Shown here in pieces: positions 8,920 through 15,790 of a stretch of 64,000 nucleotides of DNA. Source of the stretch: CAWUIO01 sp963922455 (GTDB taxonomy: Bacteria > Bacteroidota > Bacteroidia > Cytophagales > Microscillaceae). The position numbers were made by a program, and so were the translations under genes. The stretch lies in the NCBI GenBank assembly GCA_963922455.1, contig CAWUIO010000005.1, positions 57,304-121,303 on the forward strand, in the 5' to 3' direction. How positions within the stretch are numbered: the stretch's first letter is position 1; every line of letters starts with the position of its first letter. The notes beneath the pieces are model-generated. The model was not told the DNA's origin and did not search any database. It worked only from the letters and a program-made list of their open reading frames with translations.

Positions 8920-9298
8920 TTTTTTGAGAGTAGGGACTAGAGAAGCGAGAGGAGAGAATTAGAAAAACGGCATTTCCCCGAAGCATTCCAAACGGGAATT
9001 TAGCGGGGCAGGCCGGTCTAGGAATAGTAAAAAATCGTATCATTTCGGCCTCAAGGAGACATCTTGTACTCGGGTACACGTATAATGCGCTTTTATTTTT
9101 TGGGGCAATTGTCGTGCTTCTCCGAAATTTAAAGGCATAATGGCCATGACAAATGCCAGAAAAATGCGACTGCAAAACATGGGCAGCCAAGCCGGGTCGC
9201 GCTTACAGATCCCGGCGGATAATAAAGGGCTGGGTTTCAATTTAGCCCACGGCAAGCCCCCATCTCTCTTCTCTTTTCTCTGCTCTTTCTTCTTCTTC

Positions 9299-9429
9299 GG
9301 CTTAGGGATAGAGCCATTTGTTTGAGCCCGCCGCTGGTATGCGCCTGGGCCGGCGAGTGGCGAAAGCCCGGCCCGCGCCACTACCAAAGTGGAAAGCGGC
9401 CCCCTACTGCCTTGGCGCGGGCAAGCCCC
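9299..9429 (-). repeat. Interspersed element arm L1-reverse (subtype I)
   Basis: Reverse-complement copy running from GGCTTAGGGATAGAGC at 9299 to the terminal GGCGCGGGCAAGCCCC at 9414-9429. The core reads GGCGAGTGGCGAAAGCCC. With the forward arm at 8790 it makes a 640-bp composite with outer box A ends and inner box C ends. The 380 bases between hold purine/pyrimidine tracts (GAGAGGAGAGAA near 8950, TCTCTTCTCTTTTCTCT near 9264) that are part of the longer arm consensus. Confidence 0.9.
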
Positions 9430-9470
9430 TGATGATATATCTTTGTCTCAGGGGGAAACATACAATCTAA

Positions 9471-10097
9471 CTAGTCGTACCAAACGGGGCTGGCCGGATC
9501 TTTGTCGAGTTCCCAAATTTCCCGGATTTCTTCGGCGGTCACCCGGCCGGTAGATAAATCGGGAAGTTGGTCTAGGCTAAAAAACTGGGCATCTAACATA
9601 TCGACCCCAGCTTGTAGGGTGCCTCCGGTAGGGCGACAAGAAATGAAAATTTTATAGGCGTGATGCAAGGCAGGGGGGTGCCGGTGGAAGCGGTTGTCTA
9701 AAACGGCTAATATTCTCTGGGCTTCGGCTTGAATCCCGGCTTCTTCTTCCAGTTCTTTGACGGCAACTTCGGCCGCCGAATAGCCCACGTCGGCCCAGCC
9801 ACCCGGGAGGGACCAGCGTTGGTCGGTTTTTTCTTGAACCAATAAAATACGGTCGTTTTCAAATACCACCGCCCGGATATCCACTTTCGGATTAGGATAA
9901 ATTTTCTCGTGTACATGCACTTGATCGATGGTAGGAACATCCAAGTTGCTCATGCGCTCAAGCATGGTCTGAGCTATTTCATATAATTCTTCAAAGCGTT
10001 CCAAATCATACGAATTGGGCGTATAATTCATGCCGGTTTTGGCCAAGGCGAGGATTCTTTTTGCCTTTTCAAAATACCAGGTAGTTTCTTCTTGCAT
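9471..10097 (-). CDS. NUDIX hydrolase with NUDIX_N domain
   Basis: Start at 10097 (MQEETTWYFEKAKRIL) fits the usual start of this family and avoids overlap with the divergent gene; ATGs at 10103 and 10106 are alternatives. About 208 residues. Residues 1-60 are the helical NUDIX_N dimerisation domain, followed by the NUDIX fold. The NUDIX box reads GWADVGYSAAEVAVKELEEE with AGI after it: the EExG metal ligands are kept but the first glutamate of the box is tyrosine. Family members hydrolyse ADP-ribose or similar nucleoside diphosphates; the substrate here is not determined. Confidence 0.87.
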   Translation of the reverse strand: MQEETTWYFEKAKRILALAKTGMNYTPNSYDLERFEELYEIAQTMLERMSNLDVPTIDQVHVHEKIYPNPKVDIRAVVFENDRILLVQEKTDQRWSLPGGWADVGYSAAEVAVKELEEEAGIQAEAQRILAVLDNRFHRHPPALHHAYKIFISCRPTGGTLQAGVDMLDAQFFSLDQLPDLSTGRVTAEEIREIWELDKDPASPVWYD

Positions 10098-10199
10098 AGA
10101 CATCATATTTTTGGCTTTGCCGCGTGCAAGGTACATAGTTTTTAATCGACAAGCACTTAAATTAGCGGGGATTGCCGTGTATGTTATTTCTTTATAAGC

Positions 10200-11498
10200 A
10201 TGATGAAAAGTTTTTTTGGCAGACATTCCCGAGTGATTTGGCTCATCAGCAGTGTATTGATTGGTTTTACAGGGTGTCGACATATTTCTCGCCAGTATAC
10301 CCTGGCTACGGGTTCGGAGCAGAGCAGGCACTTTAGAGTAGGCAAAGATCTCTCGAGGATTATTGAAGAGAAGTCAGGTTACAAGATCAAGTTGAATACT
10401 GAGGGCGAAGGGAGCATTAGTAATTGCCAGAAATTGGTAAAGGGAGAAGTAGATTTTGCCCTGGCTCAAAATGATGTGCCTTTAGAAGATTATAAGGGGA
10501 ATATTCGAACGATATTGCCGCTTTATCCTCAATTGTTTTTTATCATTCATGCGGATAGTATCCGAGCAAGTTCATTACCCGATTTGGTAAGGGGGAGGAA
10601 AATTGCCATAGGACCGGCATCGGGGGGAACCGCGGCATTTACCCGGCACTTTTTTAATCGGATGGGTATAGATAGCAGTGAGTATACCTTTGTATACAGT
10701 CACTACGAAGAAAATACATTGTCGGATTCTATCCCGATCAGTATCTCGGTCACGGGGTTTAACAATTCGCGGATTACCGACATGTTGCAAAAGAAAGGAG
10801 GGGAAATTTGGAGTTTAGATGCGCTAGAAAATGCTGGTAGGGGAAGTTTGGTGGATGGGTTTTGTCTGCAATATCCTTATGCGCGTCCTTTTATCATCCC
10901 AAAGTATAGTTATTATGATTTACCCCAGGAAGCAAAACTGACATTAGCCCTAGATAACGTATTGCTTGCATCTAAGGAAATAGATTCGGAGATTGTGTAC
11001 GATTTAGTATCTACGGTGCTTGATAACCGAGAGTTGTTGATTAATAGGGATGTTTTGTTTCGCTTTATCTCTGAGGAATTGAAAGAACAAAGCCTGCAAT
11101 TCCCTTTACACGAAGGCACAAAAAACTACTTGAACCGGGACAAACCATCTTTTTATGAGCGTTATGCTGAGTTATTGGCCTTACTCATTACGGTACTGAC
11201 CTTATTTTTGGGTGCCTTATCTACCTTATGGCGCTGGAACCGGAGACGGCAAAAAGAAAGGATCGATGCTTATTATTTGGAAGTGATTGAGCTAGAAAAC
11301 CGGGCTAAACCCATGAAACACGTATCCGACTTGGAAAATTGCTTAGAAGAGCTGGATCAAATCCGTCAAAAAGCCTTTCAGCATTTGGTTAAAGAAAGTC
11401 TGGTAGCCGATGATAGCTTCCGGATTTTTATAACACTTATCCAAGATGTCACAGCTATCATAGAAAAGAAAATAGGGGAATTAGAATCCCCCCTTTAA
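10200..11498 (+). CDS. TAXI-type solute-binding lipoprotein with membrane anchor
   Basis: A 432-residue protein. It has an N-terminal signal with a lipobox-like FTGC (C26), then about 290 residues of TAXI/TRAP periplasmic binding fold (YTLATGSEQSRHFRVGKDLS, VDFALAQNDVP, IAIGPASGGTAAF). A transmembrane segment near 324-345 follows, then about 85 residues of charged helix in the cytoplasm. True TAXI proteins are free periplasmic partners of TRAP transporters; no DctQ/M subunit is adjacent here. The anchor and cytoplasmic tail suggest a ligand sensor rather than transporter part. It converges on the signalling operon at 11.5-14.9 kb. Confidence 0.75.
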   Translation: MMKSFFGRHSRVIWLISSVLIGFTGCRHISRQYTLATGSEQSRHFRVGKDLSRIIEEKSGYKIKLNTEGEGSISNCQKLVKGEVDFALAQNDVPLEDYKGNIRTILPLYPQLFFIIHADSIRASSLPDLVRGRKIAIGPASGGTAAFTRHFFNRMGIDSSEYTFVYSHYEENTLSDSIPISISVTGFNNSRITDMLQKKGGEIWSLDALENAGRGSLVDGFCLQYPYARPFIIPKYSYYDLPQEAKLTLALDNVLLASKEIDSEIVYDLVSTVLDNRELLINRDVLFRFISEELKEQSLQFPLHEGTKNYLNRDKPSFYERYAELLALLITVLTLFLGALSTLWRWNRRRQKERIDAYYLEVIELENRAKPMKHVSDLENCLEELDQIRQKAFQHLVKESLVADDSFRIFITLIQDVTAIIEKKIGELESPL

Positions 11499-11529
11499 AA
11501 AATACAGATCATACTAATTAACGTCATCA

Positions 11530-11925
11530 TTACTCTTCTACTTGAATGAAAGTAATTTTATGAGGGCCCCCACCAAAAATAGTATCGGCATAAGCCGTGT
11601 CGACAGATATCTCGAGTTCCTTACCCTCTTTATCTTGTACCTTCCAATTACGGGCAATTTCTCGTTTATCTTTTAGGAATTTATCGTGGAGAAGCTTCAT
11701 GGTTTCTCGGTTTTCTGGTGGAACTACCAAGGTAAAAGACTTACCCATAAGTTCATCTTTGCTGAAACCATATACTTGGCAGTAGGCATCGTTTACACTT
11801 ACAAAATTGCCCTCAGCATTGGTAATGCAAATACCGATGTTAGTCTCGGCAATAATGTGTTCTACATTTTGAGGATCCTGGGAAATAGCCTCTTTTATGT
11901 CACTGGTCTCGATTAAATTAATCAT
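11530..11925 (-). CDS. Single PAS-domain protein
   Basis: 131 residues, almost all one PAS domain: NTEGNFVSVNDAYCQVYGFS-like region (here NAEGNFVSVNDAYCQVYGF), then KDELMGKSFTLVVPPENR and a final TFIQVEE strand. There is no output domain, so it must act by binding another protein, most simply the GAF or phosphatase proteins of its own operon. It is the last gene of the four-gene minus-strand operon, 35 bases after the GAF-coiled-coil gene. Confidence 0.85.
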   Translation of the reverse strand: MINLIETSDIKEAISQDPQNVEHIIAETNIGICITNAEGNFVSVNDAYCQVYGFSKDELMGKSFTLVVPPENRETMKLLHDKFLKDKREIARNWKVQDKEGKELEISVDTAYADTIFGGGPHKITFIQVEE

Positions 11926-11960
11926 TTTATATGGGTTTAGAATATTATAAGTTTTTCAGT

Positions 11961-12869
11961 TTAGTTTTTACGAAGTAAATCGATTTCTTTTTTAAGTTCA
12001 TCAATGAGACTGTCTTTTTCTTTCAGTTCATGGGTTTGTTTTTGGAAATTAAGGATAACCGAGCGCAGTTTTTCTTCACTACGTTGCATATCCTCTTCAT
12101 TGACCTGCATCTCTTTAATTACTTTTTGCAATTCGCTTTCTTTACTTTCCAAGGCCTTTTTGTGGTCTTCCATGGCTTCTTGGGTTGTGGCTAGCTCTTC
12201 TAAGTTTTGACGAAGTTCTTCTTCTTGGGCCCTGAGCCTTTCGGTACTTTCCTGGGAATCGGCCAAAAGTTTTTTGGTGAGGGTATTATTGGAGATACTT
12301 TCCATCATGATGGCGATGTTGCGGCTTATTTTAGCCAGGAGTAATTTGTATCGAGGATTGACAGGCGTGATATAGATTAGCTCCAAGACACCGTAGGTGA
12401 AGTCATTAAAGACCAAAGGGATGATATAAATATTACTAATATTTACTTGTACAGAACTCATCTTAAGCTCTATACGCTCTGAGCTTATATTTTCAAAATA
12501 AAGTTCTGTTTGTGAATCTGCGGCTTGACCTATGGGGCTTTCTCCCAATTCAAACTGCGCTTGTGATAGCTGTTCGATCACGCAAGCATATCCGGCTAGG
12601 GCTATTAATTTTTCTCGATCTCTATCGTGATTGTATATAATACCACTAAAGGCACCGGTAAGCTCACATATATAATCCAAGACAATTTGAGAAAATTCTT
12701 CTAGGGATTTATTGTAATTCATCCGCAACAAATCATCGAATTTATGAACATTAGAGTCAGTCCAAGCCTGTTCTTCAAATGCTTTTTCCCGTTCATCCAA
12801 TGATTTTTGTTGGTGTACGAGGTCTTCATAATTCACTCCAGGTGTATCCTGATTATTTAGGTTTTCCAT
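11961..12869 (-). CDS. GAF domain-coiled-coil protein
   Basis: 302 residues. A GAF-like domain occupies about 45-190 (GEFSGIIYNHDRDREKLIAL-type strand, ELGESPIGQAADSQ, FTYGVLELIYI). A long coiled coil covers about 200-300 and is rich in E, K and L. The GAF part is paralogous to that of the next gene (compare GESPIGQAA with GDGLIGQAA) but there is no catalytic domain. It may be a regulatory partner of the SpoIIE phosphatase, with which it shares the operon at 22-base spacing. No ligand can be read from the sequence. Confidence 0.8.
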   Translation of the reverse strand: MENLNNQDTPGVNYEDLVHQQKSLDEREKAFEEQAWTDSNVHKFDDLLRMNYNKSLEEFSQIVLDYICELTGAFSGIIYNHDRDREKLIALAGYACVIEQLSQAQFELGESPIGQAADSQTELYFENISSERIELKMSSVQVNISNIYIIPLVFNDFTYGVLELIYITPVNPRYKLLLAKISRNIAIMMESISNNTLTKKLLADSQESTERLRAQEEELRQNLEELATTQEAMEDHKKALESKESELQKVIKEMQVNEEDMQRSEEKLRSVILNFQKQTHELKEKDSLIDELKKEIDLLRKN

Positions 12870-12891
12870 AGTGTGTTTTGAATGTCTTAGA

Positions 12892-14403
12892 TTAAAATTT
12901 AATGCCTAGCATAGTCAGATCATCCCGGTATTCGATACCTTCTTTAAATTTTTCAATGGATTGCTCTATTTGCTGTTTTTGAGATTCCATGGGTTCACCA
13001 TGGATATTTTCCAGCAAGTTAGTGAGACGTTTAAAGCCAAACTTTCTTCTTTGGGGATTACACAAATCCGTAATACCATCGGTAAACATATATACCTGGT
13101 CGCCGAAGTCTAAATGGCAGACCTGGTTTTCAAAATGTAGCTCATTTTTTTGATAAAAACCTCCGCCGAGGTGAAAGCGATCTCCTTTGAGGCGGTGCAT
13201 TGTATTTTCATGGAAGTAATAAATAGAGTGTTTGGCTCCGGCAAAGGTTAATTTGATACGATAATTGCTATCCAACTCGATACGGCATACGCCAGCTTCC
13301 ATGCCGTCTTTATTATCACTAATTTCTTGTTTAAGGGAGGAGCGAATTCCTTTATGAAGCTCTTGTAAAATGAGGGCAGGATCTTGTATCCTTCGAATGC
13401 TTATGATTTCATTGAGTAAAGTATAGCCGATCATGGTCATAAAGGCTCCGGGCACTCCATGGCCGGTACAATCCAAAACAGCCAAAATACTGACATCTAA
13501 CTGACCAAACCAGAAAAAATCTCCCGAAACGACATCCTTGGGTTCATAGATAATAAAATGTTCTGAAAATGCCTTGTTCAACTTTTGGGCAGAGGGCAAG
13601 ATAATTTGTTGGATTCGGTTGGCGTAGCGAAGGCTCTCCATTAAGCGTTCGCTGGTATCTTGGAGTTTGACAAGGGCTTGTTCGGTTTGATTTTTTTGTT
13701 TTTCTAACTGATCCTGAACCGATTTCATTTCCTCAATATTTTGCTCCAGCTCCTCTTTTCGGGCCAAGGCAAACTCTCTTTGTTCCTGGGCTTCTTTAAG
13801 ATAATCTTGATTTTTTTGCAGGTAGTAGATACTCTCGAGAGTTGCTGCAATACTGGGGAGGCCTTTATCCAGAAATTCTTTTACGTGATGGTCTGGGGGT
13901 TTGATAAAGAGAAATTCTAATACTCCAAAGACGGATTGATTGAATATCAAGGGCATGGCCCATACCGAATCCAAGACGACCTTTACCGTAGAAAAATCAA
14001 TATGTAGGGCATCGGGAGATAGTTTTTCATGACGGATCACTTTTTGACTGCGGGCCGCTTGCCCAATCAATCCGTCACCCATATTATATTCGGGGATTAG
14101 TAAATCATCAAGGCGGCAGGCATAACCGGCTTGGGCGAGAAAACTTACATTATTTTCTTCCCAGCAAAAAAACAAAGCTTGGTAAGCGCTACTTTCAAGG
14201 CTTAAATAATTCAAAACTTGTTGACAAAAAAAAGACAAGTCCATTCCGAAGCTTTGTTTTAAAACTCCCTCTAAACCTTCTAAACGTTTGTTAACCCACT
14301 GGTCATGAATTTTTTCGCTAACCCGCTTATGGTTATAAACTGATAAATTCTTTTGTTCAGAGAGACCTCTGCTAGTGGAATGAAGTTGGGTGAGCATACG
14401 CAA
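12892..14403 (-). CDS. GAF-coiled coil-SpoIIE/PP2C serine phosphatase
   Basis: 503 residues: GAF domain at about 50-195, coiled coil at about 200-255, and a SpoIIE-type PP2C phosphatase from about 260 to the end. Metal-binding motifs are present: VVSGDFFWFG, LDCTGHGVPGAFM, FTDGITD and YRDDLTMLG. Such enzymes dephosphorylate anti-sigma-antagonist or SiaC-like proteins in partner-switching pathways. The SiaC-family protein at 5.4 kb is a candidate substrate (inference). It lies 22 bases after the receiver gene, which probably feeds it a signal. Confidence 0.9.
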   Translation of the reverse strand: MRMLTQLHSTSRGLSEQKNLSVYNHKRVSEKIHDQWVNKRLEGLEGVLKQSFGMDLSFFCQQVLNYLSLESSAYQALFFCWEENNVSFLAQAGYACRLDDLLIPEYNMGDGLIGQAARSQKVIRHEKLSPDALHIDFSTVKVVLDSVWAMPLIFNQSVFGVLEFLFIKPPDHHVKEFLDKGLPSIAATLESIYYLQKNQDYLKEAQEQREFALARKEELEQNIEEMKSVQDQLEKQKNQTEQALVKLQDTSERLMESLRYANRIQQIILPSAQKLNKAFSEHFIIYEPKDVVSGDFFWFGQLDVSILAVLDCTGHGVPGAFMTMIGYTLLNEIISIRRIQDPALILQELHKGIRSSLKQEISDNKDGMEAGVCRIELDSNYRIKLTFAGAKHSIYYFHENTMHRLKGDRFHLGGGFYQKNELHFENQVCHLDFGDQVYMFTDGITDLCNPQRRKFGFKRLTNLLENIHGEPMESQKQQIEQSIEKFKEGIEYRDDLTMLGIKF

Positions 14404-14425
14404 TAAGGTAAAAAATTGGCTTAAA

Positions 14426-14848
14426 TTAGCTTTTACTAGGCGAATGGCGGCTTAACCATTTCTTGTACAAGTCTTCTAATTTTTCAGAGTTCAGGGGCTT
14501 GCTTACAAAAGTGGCCACCAAAGGTTCTTTCTGGGCTCTTTGGATATCTGTCCTAGAAATAGAAGAGGTGAGCATACATATCATGGAGTTGCTCTGCTTC
14601 CCTTGCACAATTTCTTCGTACTTCTTCAAAAAGTCCCAACCAGTAGCCATTGGGAATTGGATATCAAGCAAAATCATTTCAGGAAAGTCAGGAGTATCCA
14701 AATTCTTTTGTAAGTAGACGAGCGCTTCTTCTTGTCTGAGAAAGCATTGTATGCGTTCAGCCCATTGGTCACGAATAATAAGCTGCTCACAAATTAGATT
14801 ACTGGTATAATCATCATCTACTACGATAACTGAATTTATTTTCTTCAT
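14426..14848 (-). CDS. Single-domain response regulator
   Basis: Starting at the ATG at 14848 (MKKINSVIVVDDDYTS) the protein is 140 residues of pure receiver domain. It has the acidic pocket DDD, the phospho-acceptor aspartate in MILLDIQFP and the conserved lysine in VSKPL. An in-frame ATG eleven codons upstream is less likely. It is the first gene of the minus-strand signalling operon. No histidine kinase is adjacent, so its phosphodonor must be encoded elsewhere. Confidence 0.88.
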   Translation of the reverse strand: MKKINSVIVVDDDYTSNLICEQLIIRDQWAERIQCFLRQEEALVYLQKNLDTPDFPEMILLDIQFPMATGWDFLKKYEEIVQGKQSNSMICMLTSSISRTDIQRAQKEPLVATFVSKPLNSEKLEDLYKKWLSRHSPSKS

Positions 14849-15068
14849 AGCTGTTCGAGATAGTCCTAAACCGTTTGACAAATCGTGTAAAAAGTTTCTA
14901 ACTAAATATGAACCAAATTATCGAATATACCCCCAACAGTCGAATGAATGCTATTTGCTTTCTTGCAGTGTAGGTTTTGGATAGAATTTAAGGGCAATTG
15001 CTTAAACAAATTATGGAGTCAAGACAAGATACTCGCTCACTCCAATCGGTGAAATAGAGAAAATAAAA

Positions 15069-15093
15069 AAACTCCGGCGGGAACCGGAGTTTG
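15069..15093 (-). terminator. Terminator after the ssrA remnant
   Basis: On the minus strand AAACTCCGG pairs with CCGGAGTTT around a 6-base loop and runs into a T tract. The broken ssrA copy therefore still has an intact terminator, different in sequence from that of the working copy. Confidence 0.85.
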
Positions 15094-15100
15094 TAAATAA

Positions 15101-15290
15101 GTGGAGTCGGAGGGAATCGAACCCTCGTCCAGCAACGATAAACCTCGTACCTTCTACACGCTTAGTCTATTCTTGGGTTTTCGAGAAAAATAAGGTGAAC
15201 GACCAAGTCGAGCCCTGGCTTGCTTGTGTAATTTTGTCTCGGATGTCCAAGCATACCGAGTCTGGCCCGACGGGCGAAATGTAGGAAACG
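15101..15290 (-). pseudogene. 3' fragment of tmRNA gene (ssrA remnant)
   Basis: Bases 15101-15206 are identical to 18535-18640, the last part of the intact ssrA: acceptor stem 3' side, T-arm GAGGGTTCGATTCCCTC and upstream GACTAAGCGTGTAG. The next roughly 75 bases still align without gaps but have diverged (shared CGGATG, ACCGAG, ACGGG). No 5' end resembling GGGGTCGACTGG exists upstream and no proper tag ends in YALAA; a degenerate AATTATGCCTTA near 15300 may be a relic of one. The piece cannot fold the acceptor stem alone. It marks one edge of the PadR-permease segment. Confidence 0.85.
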
Positions 15291-15460
15291 GAATTAAAAT
15301 TAAGGCATAATTCCTGAATACTTGCCTGTTCACTAAGGAGCATAGATTGTACACGAGCGTTCGTTTTTATTTTAATACGATTGTACAGTAGCTTGAAAAT
15401 GAGTAGATTAGCGCTTGGCTACATATTTGTTCTACAAAATATGAAATAATAAGTAAATCC

Positions 15461-15790
15461 ATGAGAAGGACATATATCGGAGAACTAGAAGAAATAATCC
15501 TACTCTTAGTACTGAGGATGCAGGAAGAAGCTTATGGTGTGGCTATTACTAAAGAAATGCAAAATCAGTTGGGACGCAAGATAAGCGTAAGTGCCGTCCA
15601 CGCTACCTTAAACCGTTTAGGCAAAAAGGGCTTGTTGAGCTCCTATTTAGGTGGGGCCACAGCCGAAAGGGGAGGGAGAAGAAAGCGTTTTTTTAAGGTG
15701 ACCTCAACCGGAAAACAAGTGTTGCAAGACATTCAAGAAGTGAGAGAATTATTGTGGAGTCAATTGCCCCCAAATGCTTTTAGTACATGA
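15461..15790 (+). CDS. PadR-family transcriptional regulator
   Basis: 109 residues with the PadR winged-helix pattern: LEEIILLLVLRMQEEAYGVAI, SVSAVHATLNRLGKKGLL and GGRRKRFFKVTSTGKQ. Its stop overlaps the start of the permease gene (ATGA), a tight translational coupling. In Bacteroidota such PadR genes are commonly paired with FtsX/MacB-like permeases and presumably repress them. The pair sits between the ssrA remnant and the intact ssrA. Confidence 0.9.
   Translation: MRRTYIGELEEIILLLVLRMQEEAYGVAITKEMQNQLGRKISVSAVHATLNRLGKKGLLSSYLGGATAERGGRRKRFFKVTSTGKQVLQDIQEVRELLWSQLPPNAFST

Noticed and set aside
8822..9387. Overlapping minus-strand reading frames of 115-122 residues
   Set aside because: They lie wholly within the repeat pair L1; their QRVAKARP-like peptide recurs at other repeat loci, so they are translations of repeat DNA.
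10098..10331. Upstream extension of the NUDIX gene
   Set aside because: It would overlap the divergent TAXI-type gene by 130 bases; the NUDIX_N domain starts at 10097-10106.
15101..15206. tRNA gene suggested by the T-arm
   Set aside because: Only the 3' tRNA-like half of tmRNA is present; there is no D-arm or anticodon arm.
15154..15354. Minus-strand 66-residue reading frame
   Set aside because: It overlaps the ssrA remnant and has no protein-like character; the DNA is explained by tmRNA similarity.
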